DNA from: Sphingomonas leidyi
Lineage (GTDB): Bacteria; Pseudomonadota; Alphaproteobacteria; Sphingomonadales; Sphingomonadaceae
Assembly (NCBI RefSeq): GCF_011761945.1
Contig: NZ_JAASQV010000001.1
Coordinates: 124,001-188,000 of the forward strand
DNA length: 64,000 bases
Reading direction: 5' to 3'
Shown here one piece after another: positions 48,361 to 57,429 of the stretch. Numbering within the stretch: the first letter of the stretch is position 1; every line of letters begins with the position of its first letter. The notes under the pieces were generated by a model that made no database searches, had not been told where the DNA came from, and saw only the letters and a program-made list of their open reading frames with translations. The position numbers and the translations under genes are program-made.

Positions 48361-49761
48361 ATGACCTACCGTATCTTCCTCGCAACTGCCTCGGCCCTGG
48401 CGCTCGCCGCCTGTGCCGCCGGTCCGAACTATGTCGCGCCGACGCCGCCCCAGACCGCGGCCGGCACCTTCGTCGCGGCCAATCCGGCGGTGACCGCCGC
48501 GCCTGTCCAGGGCGACTGGTGGCGGCTCTACAATGATCCGGTGCTCGACAGCCTCGTTGCCGACGCGCTGGCCGCCAACACCGATATCCGCGTCGCCGTG
48601 GCGCGGATCGAGAAGGCCCGCGCGGTGCTGCGCGGCGCCAAGGCCAACCAGCTGCCCCAGGCCAGCCTGAGCGCCGGCGCCAATTACGGGCGCCTGCCCG
48701 CGGCCCAGCGCCTGCCCGGCGCGCCGCGCGAGGACTGGCAGGTCGATGCCGGGCTTAGCGTCAGCTACGAGGCCGACCTGTTCGGTCGCCTCAGCCGCGG
48801 CACCGAGGCCGCGCGCGGCGATGTCGGCGCGGCCGAGGCGGATGCGGACGCGGTCCGCGTGATCGTCGCCGCCGAGACGGCGCGCGCCTATGCCGATGCG
48901 GCTTCGTCCGCCGAGCGGCTGGGGGTGGCCGAGCATATCGTCAAGCTGCTCGACCAGTCGATCGACCTGACCGAGCGCCGCCGCGGCGTGGGCCTGGCGA
49001 CCCGGCTCGACACTGCCCGGATCGGCGCGCTCCGCAACCAGCGCCAGGCCGAGGTGCCGGCGCTCCAGGCCGCGCGCGATGCCGCACTGTTCCGCCTCGC
49101 CACGCTCACCGGCCGCACGCCTGCCGATCTGCCGGCGGTGGCGGGCGCGCGCAGCACGACGCTGCGCCTCGGCCAGCCGATCCCGGTCGGCGACGGCGCC
49201 GCGCTGCTGGCGCGCCGGCCGGACATCCGCGCCGCCGAGCGCCGCCTGGCCGCCGCCACCGCGCGGATCGGCGTGGCGACCGCGGACCTCTATCCGCGGA
49301 TCACGCTCGGCGTCTCGGGCGGATCGACCGGCACCGATTTCGGCGACGTGTTCGGCGCCGGCCCGCTGCGCTGGCTCCTTGGCGGGCTGATCAACTGGGC
49401 GGTCAACCCCGGCCCGGCCCGCGCGCGCGTCGCCGGGGCGGAAGCGGACAGCAAGGTCGCGCTCGCCACCTTCGACGGCACGGTGCTGAACGCGCTGCAG
49501 GAGACCGAGACGGCGCTCTCCGCCTATGGCCATGCGCTGGGCCGGCGCACCGCGCTCCAGGCAGCGCGCAACGAGGCCGAGGCGGCGGTCAACATCGCCC
49601 GCGCCCGCCAGCGCGAGGGCGATATCGATTCGCTCGCCCTGCTCGATGCCGAACGCACCTTCGCCGATGCCGAAGCGGACCTGGCACAGGCCGATGCCTT
49701 CATCGCCGAGACGCAGGTGGACCTGTTCCGCGCGCTCGGCGGGGGTTGGCAGAAGAGCTGA
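48361..49761 (+). CDS. Outer membrane efflux lipoprotein (NodT/OprM type)
   Basis: 466 residues. Lipoprotein signal ending LAACAAG (Cys19). Repeated TolC-type modules follow (NTDIRVAVARIEKARAVLRG and DIRAAERRLAAATARIGVAT), each forming helices and barrel strands. It forms the outer membrane exit duct of the tripartite pump. GAAGGAGGAAATGAA precedes the start. It ends 20 nt before a REP-like palindrome. Confidence 0.94.
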   Translation: MTYRIFLATASALALAACAAGPNYVAPTPPQTAAGTFVAANPAVTAAPVQGDWWRLYNDPVLDSLVADALAANTDIRVAVARIEKARAVLRGAKANQLPQASLSAGANYGRLPAAQRLPGAPREDWQVDAGLSVSYEADLFGRLSRGTEAARGDVGAAEADADAVRVIVAAETARAYADAASSAERLGVAEHIVKLLDQSIDLTERRRGVGLATRLDTARIGALRNQRQAEVPALQAARDAALFRLATLTGRTPADLPAVAGARSTTLRLGQPIPVGDGAALLARRPDIRAAERRLAAATARIGVATADLYPRITLGVSGGSTGTDFGDVFGAGPLRWLLGGLINWAVNPGPARARVAGAEADSKVALATFDGTVLNALQETETALSAYGHALGRRTALQAARNEAEAAVNIARARQREGDIDSLALLDAERTFADAEADLAQADAFIAETQVDLFRALGGGWQKS

Positions 49762-49782
49762 GGGCCTGCCCTCTTCTCCCTA

Positions 49783-49862
49783 CGTCATCCCCGCGCAGGC
49801 AGGGTCCGGAGCCAGGAAGGACAGCGCCTGCGCTCTGGATCCCCGTCTGCGCGGGGATGACG
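49783..49862. repeat. REP-like 16-bp palindrome with spacer
   Basis: CGTCATCCCCGCGCAG (49783-49798) and CTGCGCGGGGATGACG (49847-49862) are perfect inverted repeats enclosing about 48 nt. The end CGTCATCCCC also occurs at 61673, suggesting a genome-wide family of extragenic palindromes. Confidence 0.7.
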
Positions 49863-49892
49863 GAACGACTAAACCGTCCTAGTCTTGCCGGC

Positions 49893-50279
49893 ATGACTCA
49901 CGCCATTGCCAAGACCGGGCGCGCCGCGCCCTATGCCACGGACATCAGCTTCGGCAAGCGCGGCCTCGTCGCCGACGAGCCCGAAGCGCGGGGCGGGGGC
50001 GATGCCGGGCCCGCACCCTATGAACTGCTGCTGGGCAGCCTGGGCGCCTGCACCGCGATCACGCTGCGCATGTACGCCGAGCGCAAGGCGTGGCCGGTGG
50101 AGAATATCGAGGTCGCCCTGTTCCTCCACGGCCAGGGCGAGACGCTCAATATCGAGCGCATCCTGACGATCACCGGCACCGATGCCGAGCAGAATGCCCG
50201 CCTCGCCGAAATCGCCGAAAGGACGCCGGTGACGCTCACTTTGAAGCGGGGTGTTCCGATTGCGACCAGGCTCGGGTGA
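49893..50279 (+). CDS. OsmC family protein
   Basis: 128 residues. It contains GPAPYELLLGSLGACTAITL with the conserved Cys, and a second thiol site is not evident downstream, so it is nearer the OsmC/Ohr-like YhfA group. Members reduce organic hydroperoxides using paired Cys. The start ATG is 31 nt after the palindrome. It lies before a two-component system, probably a separate unit. Confidence 0.88.
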   Translation: MTHAIAKTGRAAPYATDISFGKRGLVADEPEARGGGDAGPAPYELLLGSLGACTAITLRMYAERKAWPVENIEVALFLHGQGETLNIERILTITGTDAEQNARLAEIAERTPVTLTLKRGVPIATRLG

Positions 50280-50336
50280 ATCTTGTTACAAATTCGCGCA
50301 ACACCATAGACGCATTTTGTCGTAGAAGCTGAAACC

Positions 50337-51062
50337 ATGCTTGCTACCGCGACTTCCCAGGACGATTCGGCGACCCTGCTCGTCGTCGACGACGACCGCG
50401 ACATCCGCATGCTGCTGGCGAACAGCCTCGGTTCGCGGGGCTACAAGGTCGAGACGGCGTCCAGCACGCGCGACATGGACCAGATCCTCGCGCGCACCCC
50501 GGTCGATCTCGTGATCCTGGACATCATGATGCCGGGCGAGGACGGGCTTTCCGCCTGTCGCCGCATCGCGCGCGCCGATGGGCCGGAGATCATCTTCCTG
50601 AGCGCCCTTGGCGAGGAACAGGATCGCATCCTGGGCCTGGAGGTCGGCGCCGGCCATTATCTGCCCAAGCCGTGCAGCCCGCGCGAGATCCTCGCCACCG
50701 TGCGCGCGGCGCTGCGCAAGCGCGGCGCGATCGCCACGAACGAGAGCGGCGACGTCTATGTCTTCGAGGGCTGGCGCATCGACCTCGGCAGTCACGAGCT
50801 GTTCGATCCCAACGGCGTGCTGGTCGGCCTCACCGATGGCGAGTTCGCGGTGCTGCGCGTGTTCATCGAGCGTCCGCGCCGCGTGCTGAGCCGCGAGGCG
50901 CTGCTCGCCGCGGCCCGTGGTCCGGATTCGGATGCCTATGACCGGGCGATCGACGTGCAGGTGAGCCGCCTGCGCCGCAAGCTGCGCTCGGGCGGCGACG
51001 AGATCATCCGCACCGTGCGCAACGAAGGCTATCTGTTCGTGCCCAAGGTGGTGCGCGCGTGA
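50337..51062 (+). CDS. OmpR-family response regulator
   Basis: 241 residues. Receiver with VVDDDRDIRMLLANSLG, phospho-Asp in VILDIMMPGEDG and Lys in YLPKPCSPREIL. A winged-helix C-terminus ends VSRLRRKLRSGGDEIIRTVR followed by NEGYLFVPK. The stop overlaps the kinase GTG start (GTGA), so the two form a coupled pair. AAGCTGAAACC precedes the ATG. Target genes are unknown. Confidence 0.95.
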   Translation: MLATATSQDDSATLLVVDDDRDIRMLLANSLGSRGYKVETASSTRDMDQILARTPVDLVILDIMMPGEDGLSACRRIARADGPEIIFLSALGEEQDRILGLEVGAGHYLPKPCSPREILATVRAALRKRGAIATNESGDVYVFEGWRIDLGSHELFDPNGVLVGLTDGEFAVLRVFIERPRRVLSREALLAAARGPDSDAYDRAIDVQVSRLRRKLRSGGDEIIRTVRNEGYLFVPKVVRA

Positions 51063-52393
51063 CACCGCGGCGCGGGGGTGCGGGTTCCCCGTTGTTCCTG
51101 CGCGTCTTCGTCCTGATGGTCGCCTGCGTGGCGATAACCCAGCTGATGAATCTCGGCCTGCTGATCGCGGTGCAGACGCCGTCGACCAAGGTCTACAGCG
51201 TCGGGCAGATCGCCAATGCGATGCGCGGCATCGGCGATCCGGACAGCGATCTTCTGATATCCCACCCGGCGTTCATCGAGCCGGCTCCCTGGAATCCCCG
51301 GAGCGAGCGCATCGAACTTGCCTTGGCCAAGGCGCTGCAAGTGCCGGTGGAGCGAGTGCGGATCGGCTTCCCGACGCCGTTCATGCAGCGCGAGAAGATC
51401 TATGATCGCGCCAGCGTGCCGCGCGCCGTTCCGCCGGCCAGCGATCAGGCGGCGCGGGCCGTGGTGATAATCGGCGATTTCTCCGCCGCGTTCCGCAAGG
51501 ACGATGGGCAGTGGACCTTGATCGATTCCAACCACAGCTTCGAGCCGTGGCGCCTGTTCGTGCTGTGGTGGCTGATCCTGTCCGCGGCGGCGGTCGCGCC
51601 CTTTGCCTGGGCGCTCGCCCACCGCATCGCCAAGCCGATCGGGGCCTTTGCCGAAGCCGCCGAACGGCTCGGCCGCGATCCCCGCGCCGCGCCGATCGCG
51701 ATCGAGGGGCCGACGGAAATCGCCGATGCCGCGGCGGCGTTCAACCGGATGCAGGCCCGGCTCAATCGCTATGTCGATGATCGTGCCACCGTGGTGGGCG
51801 CTGTCGCGCATGACCTGCGCACGCCCCTGATGCGCCTCGGACTGCGGCTGGAGGCGGCGCCCGACGCGTTGCGCCAGGCCTGCGAAGACGACATCCGCGA
51901 CATGGAGGCGATGATCTCCGCGACGCTGAGCTATCTGCGCGACACGACCAAGCAGGGCGTGCGCAAGCCGCTGGATCTGCGCTCGCTGGCCGAGACGGTC
52001 ACCGATGACATGAGCGATCGCGGCGCGCCGGTGACGCTTGCGCCGGGAGACCCGGTGGTGGTCGAGGGCAATTCGCCAGCGCTGAAGGCGATGCTCAACA
52101 ATCTCGTCACCAATGCGCTCAAATATGCCGGGAGCGCCGAAGTCTCGCTGGTCGAGGCCGATGGCCAGGCGCTGATCGAAGTGTGCGACGACGGGCCCGG
52201 CGTGCCGCCGGAAGACCTGGACCGCGTGTTCGAGCCCTTCTTCCGCGGCGAGCGTTCGCGCAACCGCGATACCGGCGGGATCGGCCTGGGCCTGGCCAGC
52301 GCCCGCGCGGTGGCGCGCGCGCATGGCGGCGACCTCGTCATCCGCAACCGGAAGGAGGGCGGCCTTTCCGCGCTGGTGACCTTGCCCGTCTAA
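51059..52393 (+). CDS. EnvZ-like sensor histidine kinase
   Basis: 444 residues. Two membrane helices (FLRVFVLMVACVAITQLMNL and LFVLWWLILSAAAVAPFAWA) flank a ~140-residue periplasmic sensor. HAMP, then HisKA with phospho-His in GAVAHDLRTPLMRLGLRLE, and a HATPase with DDGPGVPPEDLDRVFEPF. Starts at GTG 51059, coupled to the regulator gene. Sensor loop has no recognised fold, so the signal is unknown. Confidence 0.94.
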   Translation: MTPRRGGAGSPLFLRVFVLMVACVAITQLMNLGLLIAVQTPSTKVYSVGQIANAMRGIGDPDSDLLISHPAFIEPAPWNPRSERIELALAKALQVPVERVRIGFPTPFMQREKIYDRASVPRAVPPASDQAARAVVIIGDFSAAFRKDDGQWTLIDSNHSFEPWRLFVLWWLILSAAAVAPFAWALAHRIAKPIGAFAEAAERLGRDPRAAPIAIEGPTEIADAAAAFNRMQARLNRYVDDRATVVGAVAHDLRTPLMRLGLRLEAAPDALRQACEDDIRDMEAMISATLSYLRDTTKQGVRKPLDLRSLAETVTDDMSDRGAPVTLAPGDPVVVEGNSPALKAMLNNLVTNALKYAGSAEVSLVEADGQALIEVCDDGPGVPPEDLDRVFEPFFRGERSRNRDTGGIGLGLASARAVARAHGGDLVIRNRKEGGLSALVTLPV

Positions 52394-52483
52394 CACGGCC
52401 ACAAAGCGGAAACCTGCCAGCGACGTACCGAAATCCCGCCGACACCCGCACCGTCGAACCACATGCCCGACTGGGGAGGGCGA

Positions 52484-53848
52484 ATGGGTCGGGATCAGCG
52501 AGTTCGGGTCGAAGCGGAAGGCAGCGCGTTGGAGCGCCTGCTTGCCCGGCCCGTGCCGTTGTGGAGCCTGATCCTGGTGCTGCTGTTCGTTCCGCTCGCG
52601 GCGATGGCCACGGGCGCGATCGTCGACGGATGGGAGAAGGCGGGCACGGTCGGCCGCGTCGCGATCACGCTGGCGCGCGTGCCGGACACGATCCAGCACC
52701 TGTTCCGCAGCAACGCGCCCTATTTCCACGGCGCCTATGAGAAGCTGCCGGGCGGCTTCTCCCGCGATCCGGGATTCGTCGATGCCGGCTATGCGCTGAT
52801 CTCGCCCTTCGAACCCCGCCGCAAGCGATCGGTGGTGCAGCTGGTCCGCCTCGCGGACGGCGCGGTGGTGCGCGAGTTCGTGCCCGATGTCGACGCGGCC
52901 AATGCCCGCTCGCGCTTCGCTTCCGCGCTCACCGACGTGCATCGCGACAAGAACGCCGCGCGCAACCGGCTGATGCACCCGCTGCTGCTCGCCGATGGCA
53001 GCCTGGTGCTGCACGACAGCTCGCCGCTTGCCCGCTACGACGCCTGCGGCAAGCTGCTATGGTCGCTGGACGGCATCTTCAGCCATTCCACCGAACTGGG
53101 CCCGGACGGCGACCTCTGGGTGCCCTATCGCTACCCGGTGCCGCGCGAGCCGGGGGTGAAGCCCGATTTCTGGGACGATGCGGTGGCGCGGGTCTCGCCC
53201 GAGGGGAGGCTGCGCAATGTCGACCGCATCGCCGACATCCTCGAGCGCAACGGACTGGCGAAGCTGTGGCGCGGCCGGCCCTATGTGCAGGATCCCTTCC
53301 ATCTCAACGACATCCAGCCGGCGATGGCGGACGGCCGTTTCTGGAAGAAGGGGGACCTGTTCCTCAGCATCCGCAACCTCTCGCTGATCGCACTCTACCG
53401 GCCGGCCACCGGCGAGATCCTGTGGTGGAAGATCGGCCCGTGGCGCTTCCAGCACGATGTCAGCATCCTCGACGATCATCGCATTTCGGTGTTCGATAAC
53501 AACACCTTGATGGGCTATCCCGACGAGCGCGTGAACGGGCACAACCGCCTGCTCGTCCATGACCTTTCCAGCGGGGCGACCAGCTCGCCCTGGGAGCGGG
53601 GCTTCGCCGCCAACCGGATCGCCACCCGCGCCCAGGGGCGGGGCACGCCGCTCGCCAATGGCGATGCGATGATCGAGGAGACCGAGCAGGGGCGCCTCGT
53701 CCGCATGTCGCCCCAGGGCGCGGTGCGCTGGCGCTACATCTCCGCCGATTCCGCCGAGCGGCGCATGGCCCTTTCCTGGGCACGCTATCTCGATCCCACC
53801 ACCGATGGCCCGGCCATTCAAGCTACGGTGAATGCCAAATGCTCGTGA
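52484..53848 (+). CDS. Arylsulfotransferase-like membrane-anchored protein
   Basis: 454 residues. One N-terminal transmembrane helix (PLWSLILVLLFVPLAAMATG) anchors a periplasmic six-bladed propeller-like domain. Landmarks are HPLLLADGSLVLHDSSPLA, ILWWKIGPWRFQHDVSILDD with a His in place of the ASST catalytic region, and DDHRISVFDNN. It looks like the arylsulfotransferase (ASST_2) family. GGGGAGGG precedes ATG 52484; ATG 52463 is an alternative. It heads a four-gene operon that ends with a true sulfotransferase. Confidence 0.8.
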   Translation: MGRDQRVRVEAEGSALERLLARPVPLWSLILVLLFVPLAAMATGAIVDGWEKAGTVGRVAITLARVPDTIQHLFRSNAPYFHGAYEKLPGGFSRDPGFVDAGYALISPFEPRRKRSVVQLVRLADGAVVREFVPDVDAANARSRFASALTDVHRDKNAARNRLMHPLLLADGSLVLHDSSPLARYDACGKLLWSLDGIFSHSTELGPDGDLWVPYRYPVPREPGVKPDFWDDAVARVSPEGRLRNVDRIADILERNGLAKLWRGRPYVQDPFHLNDIQPAMADGRFWKKGDLFLSIRNLSLIALYRPATGEILWWKIGPWRFQHDVSILDDHRISVFDNNTLMGYPDERVNGHNRLLVHDLSSGATSSPWERGFAANRIATRAQGRGTPLANGDAMIEETEQGRLVRMSPQGAVRWRYISADSAERRMALSWARYLDPTTDGPAIQATVNAKCS

Positions 53849-54045
53849 AAACCCTTCGTTTCCTGTCGCTTGTCCTAGCCCTTTCGGCGCCGCTCGCGGC
53901 CCAGGCCTATACCGGCCCGGGGCTGGGGCTGGGCGCGATCGGAGTCGCCTTCGGGCTGATCGGCTCGATCCTGCTCGCGATCGTCTCGGTCGTCTGGTAC
54001 CCGATCAAGCGGCTGGTCCGCCGCATCCGCGGGCGTGCCCGGTGA
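53839..54045 (+). CDS. Small YxGPGxG membrane protein
   Basis: 68 residues. A signal peptide is followed by AYTGPGLGLGAIGVAFGLIG and SILLAIVSVVWYPIKRLVRR, the motif of tiny membrane proteins found beside sulfatase or sulfotransferase genes. The start overlaps the previous gene by 10 nt, and its stop overlaps the next by 4 nt. It probably forms a small membrane subunit. Function unknown. Confidence 0.8.
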   Translation: MLVKTLRFLSLVLALSAPLAAQAYTGPGLGLGAIGVAFGLIGSILLAIVSVVWYPIKRLVRRIRGRAR

Positions 54046-54416
54046 TCCTGTTCTTCCTCGCTGTCGTCGCGATGCTCGAACTGGCGCGCGCCTTGCCGCT
54101 GATCCCGGCCTTTCGCGCGCTCGCCGCCTGTGGGCAGCATGCCATGCGGCTGCTCGCCCGGAGGGGCGTTTCCGACTGGGGCAAGGAACGGGCGCTCCGG
54201 ATACTTTCGGGCCGTATGTTCGTGCGGGCGATGCGTGCAGGCGGATTGCTGTTCGCCACCGCGGCCCCCGTGCTGGTGGTGCTGGCACTGGACGCCAACT
54301 GGCCGGAGATCGCCGCCTTCCGGTCGGACTGGATGGCAAGGCTGGCACTGATGCCCTTCACGCTCGGCTATGCCGTGCTGCGCTGGCAGGTGATCCCGCG
54401 TGTACAGCGGGGCTGA
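54042..54416 (+). CDS. Membrane protein in sulfotransferase operon
   Basis: 124 residues with about three hydrophobic segments (ILFFLAVVAMLELARALPLI, GLLFATAAPVLVVLALD, RLALMPFTLGYAVLRWQVI) separated by a basic helical loop. GTG start overlapping the previous stop (GTGA). No family recognised. The 17-nt overlap with the sulfotransferase start suggests the products function together. Confidence 0.7.
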   Translation: MILFFLAVVAMLELARALPLIPAFRALAACGQHAMRLLARRGVSDWGKERALRILSGRMFVRAMRAGGLLFATAAPVLVVLALDANWPEIAAFRSDWMARLALMPFTLGYAVLRWQVIPRVQRG

Positions 54417-55425
54417 CAAGCTCCTCCACCGCATCGCCCTGGGTTCGCCCGCGCTGCTCGAAGCGACCTTCGACATCGAGCGCGCTACCCACCGCAAGCG
54501 GATCGCGGCGGTGCCGATCCGGCGCCCGGTGTTCATCGCCGGGCTGGCGCGCGCGGGCACTTCGATCCTCACCCGGCTGCTCCACCGGGGCGGTAGCTTT
54601 GCCGCGCCGTCCTATCGCGACCTTCCGTTTCCGCTCGCGCCGAACAGCTGGGCCAGGCTGGGCGGCAAGCGGCATGTCGAGGCCAGCGAGCGCGGCCATG
54701 GCGACGGATTGACCCATGATCTCGACAGCCCCGAGGCGATCGAGGAGGTCTTCTGGCGCACGCGCGAGGGAAGCCGCTATCTGCGCCGCGACGGACTGGC
54801 CCCGGTCGCACCCCAGGCAGACACGCTCGCCGCCTTTGGCGACTATGTGCGCCTGGTGCTCCTCTGCCAGGGCGGCACTCGCTATCTATCGAAGAACAAC
54901 AACAATATCCTGCGCCTAGAGGGGCTCGCCACCGGCTTTCCCGACGCCCTTCTGGTCCATCCGTTCCGCGATCCGCTGCAGCAGGCGCTGTCCTTGCTGT
55001 CGCAGCATCGCCGGGCGACCATGCTGGCGCGGGAGGACCCGTTCCGCCGCCGCTTCATGGCCTGGCTCGGCCATCATGAGTTCGGCGCGGATCACCGGCC
55101 CTTCCTGTTCGACGGCGCGCCTGGCCGCGACGAGGACGCGACCCGTGTCGACTACTGGCTGAAGCTGTGGGACAGCGTGCACCAGGCGCTGCTTTCGGCA
55201 CCGGCTCGGGTGCAGGAGCGCCAGCTGTTCCTCGACTATGATGCGTTGTGCGCCAGTCCGCGTCACTATGCCCCCCGGCTCGCGGTGCTGGTCGAGGCGC
55301 CGATCGATGCCGCCGCGCTGCGCCTGCCCGACCCCCGCCAGGCCGAAGCCGATCCGGCATTGCTGGCAAGGGCGGCGGAAACGCATGCGGCGCTTCGCGC
55401 CTGTTTCCGCGCGCGCTTCGATTGA
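54400..55425 (+). CDS. PAPS-dependent sulfotransferase family protein
   Basis: 341 residues, cytoplasmic. The 5'-phosphosulfate loop is PVFIAGLARAGTSILTRLLH (near 46), and the 3'-phosphate site lies in HPFRDPLQQALSLLSQH. GTRYLSKNNNNILRLEGL is characteristic of the bacterial sulfotransferase_3-like family. Begins at GTG 54400, inside the previous gene. Acceptor unknown; a membrane lipid, glycan or small metabolite is likely given the membrane partners. Confidence 0.85.
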   Translation: MYSGADKLLHRIALGSPALLEATFDIERATHRKRIAAVPIRRPVFIAGLARAGTSILTRLLHRGGSFAAPSYRDLPFPLAPNSWARLGGKRHVEASERGHGDGLTHDLDSPEAIEEVFWRTREGSRYLRRDGLAPVAPQADTLAAFGDYVRLVLLCQGGTRYLSKNNNNILRLEGLATGFPDALLVHPFRDPLQQALSLLSQHRRATMLAREDPFRRRFMAWLGHHEFGADHRPFLFDGAPGRDEDATRVDYWLKLWDSVHQALLSAPARVQERQLFLDYDALCASPRHYAPRLAVLVEAPIDAAALRLPDPRQAEADPALLARAAETHAALRACFRARFD

Positions 55426-55544
55426 CCGGGCGGGTCCGGCATCCCGCGGCGCGGCCCGGGTGCGGAAGGATTGCGCGACATGGGGTGGATCGAGGCGATA
55501 TACCGCCAGGGTGGGGCGACCCCGTGGGCATGACGGAGCAGAGA

Positions 55545-56561
55545 ATGACCGAGACGACACGGCGCGCGGTTCTGGCCGGCATGGCGGCGCTGCCCCTGGC
55601 GCCCGGGGTGGCGCTGGGCGAGAGGATCGGGGGCATCACGCGCCTCGATCCGGCGCTCGACGCGCTGATCGACACGGCCAGCCCGATCGAAGTGATCGCC
55701 ACCGGCTTCAAATGGGCCGAGGGGCCGGTGTGGGTGCGGCGGGGCGGCTATCTGCTCTTCTCCGACGTGCCGGCGAATATCGCGTATCGCTGGCGGGCGG
55801 GCGAGGGCGCCAGGCCGTTCCTGAACCCCTCGGGCCTGGCCGGGCCGATCCCGGCGGGGGTGCGCGAGGCGGGCTCGAACGGGATGGTGCTCGATGCCCG
55901 CGGCGACCTGCTGATGGCCGATTCGGGCACGCGCGCCATCGCGCGGGTGCATCTGGCGACCCGGCGGAAGACGATCGTCTCCGGCGCATTCGAGGGCAGG
56001 AGGTTCAACAGCTGCAACGACCTGGCGATCGGGCGGGGCGGGATCATCTACTTCACCGATCCGCCCTATGGCCTGGCCGAGGGAGACGCCTCGCCGCGCA
56101 AGCAGCTGGCGTTCAACGGCGTCTTTCGCGTCAATCCCGACGGCAGCGGCCTGCGCCTGATCGACAAGAGCCTGAAGCGGCCGAACGGCATCGGCGTCTC
56201 GCCGGGGCTCGACCGGCTCTATGTCAGCCAGTCCGATCCCGAGGATGCACGGATCTTCCACTGCGAACTGGCGGCGGACGGCTCGGCAGGAGGCCCGCTG
56301 TTGCCGTTCGTCGACTTCTCGGTGGAAGCGGCGCGCAAGCTGCCGGGCCTGCCCGACGGGATGAAGGTGGCGAAGAGCGGCCACCTGTTCGCCAGCGGCC
56401 CGGGCGGCATCTACGTGATTGCGCCCGACGGCAGGAAGCTGGGGCTGATCGCGACGGGCAAGGCGGCCGCGAACTGCTGCTTCGGCGAGGATGGCCGGAC
56501 GCTGTTCGTCACGTCGTCCGACAGGGTGGCAAGGGTGCGGCTCCGAGTGGCGGGATGGTGA
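55545..56561 (+). CDS. SMP-30/gluconolactonase family protein
   Basis: 338 residues. N-terminal MTETTRRAVLAGMAALPLAP resembles a twin-arginine signal, so it is likely exported folded. Six-bladed propeller with the metal motifs FKWAEGPVWV, NSCNDLAI, YFTDPPYG and RPNGIGVSPG. Members open sugar lactones with a divalent metal. ATG 55545 follows GGAG by 7 nt; ATG 55530 is less favoured. It stands 119 nt after the sulfotransferase and may be separate. Confidence 0.85.
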   Translation: MTETTRRAVLAGMAALPLAPGVALGERIGGITRLDPALDALIDTASPIEVIATGFKWAEGPVWVRRGGYLLFSDVPANIAYRWRAGEGARPFLNPSGLAGPIPAGVREAGSNGMVLDARGDLLMADSGTRAIARVHLATRRKTIVSGAFEGRRFNSCNDLAIGRGGIIYFTDPPYGLAEGDASPRKQLAFNGVFRVNPDGSGLRLIDKSLKRPNGIGVSPGLDRLYVSQSDPEDARIFHCELAADGSAGGPLLPFVDFSVEAARKLPGLPDGMKVAKSGHLFASGPGGIYVIAPDGRKLGLIATGKAAANCCFGEDGRTLFVTSSDRVARVRLRVAGW

Positions 56562-56685
56562 GGCGGGCCTGATCCGGTTCTGTCCCACCCGCCTTCCGCC
56601 GCTATCCCCGGTTCTCCACGATCCTCCTCGCCCCGCCCTCGGGAATTGGGTGTCCATCCCCTCCTGCACGACCTAAACTCCTTCC

Positions 56686-57429
56686 ATGACCGACGAACAG
56701 GCGATTCCCGCCGCCACCGTGATCGTGATGCGCGAGACCCGCGACGGGCCACCCGAGCTGCTGATGGTCGAGCGCGCGGCGGCGATGTCGTTCGCGGGCG
56801 GTGCGCTGGTCTTTCCCGGCGGCCGCGTCGATCCGGGCGATTTCGTCCTGGCCGCCCTTCATGCCGGGGATGTCGAGGAGAATGCCGCGCGCATCGCCGC
56901 GATCCGCGAGACGCTGGAGGAAGCCGGCGTCGCCATCGGCCTCGACCCCGCGGGAGACATGCCCGCGCTGCGCCAGCGCCTCTATGCCGGGGAGCCGATG
57001 GGCGATCTGCTCGACGAAGCCGGCGCCGCGCTCGCGCTGGACCGGCTGGTGCCTTTCGCGCGCTGGCTGCCCCGGGGCGTGCACCACAAGGTCTTCGACA
57101 CGCGTTTCTACCTTGCCCGTGCGCCGGAAGGGGCCGAACCGCAGGTCGATGGCAACGAGAATGTCCGCGTCTTCTGGGCGAGCGCGCGCGCGGTGCTCGA
57201 CGCCGCCGATCGGGGCGAGGCGCACATCATCTTTCCCACGCGACGCAATCTCGAGCGGCTGGCGCTGTTCGCGCGCTACGAGGATGCCGTCGCCGATGCC
57301 CGCGCGCATCCGATCCGCACCGTCACGCCCTGGATCGAGGAGCGCGACGGCGAACGCCATCTCTGCATTCCGGACGATCTTGGCTACCCGGTCGCCGCCC
57401 AGCCCCTGGATCAGGCGATCCGCATGTGA
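56686..57429 (+). CDS. Nudix hydrolase
   Basis: 247 residues with a Nudix box: GGALVFPGGRVDPGDF leads into AIRETLEEAGVAIGL, with the RExxEExG metal core. The C-terminal domain has HHKVFDTRFYLARAPEG and DGNENVRVFWAS, as in NUDT7/19-like CoA or nucleotide diphosphatases. The stop overlaps the extensin-like gene start by 4 nt. Substrate unknown. Confidence 0.9.
   Translation: MTDEQAIPAATVIVMRETRDGPPELLMVERAAAMSFAGGALVFPGGRVDPGDFVLAALHAGDVEENAARIAAIRETLEEAGVAIGLDPAGDMPALRQRLYAGEPMGDLLDEAGAALALDRLVPFARWLPRGVHHKVFDTRFYLARAPEGAEPQVDGNENVRVFWASARAVLDAADRGEAHIIFPTRRNLERLALFARYEDAVADARAHPIRTVTPWIEERDGERHLCIPDDLGYPVAAQPLDQAIRM

Noticed and set aside
44993..48385. 1130-codon minus-strand frame
   Set aside because: Antisense to the RND pump; composition (Arg, His, Gly rich) typical of shadow frames.
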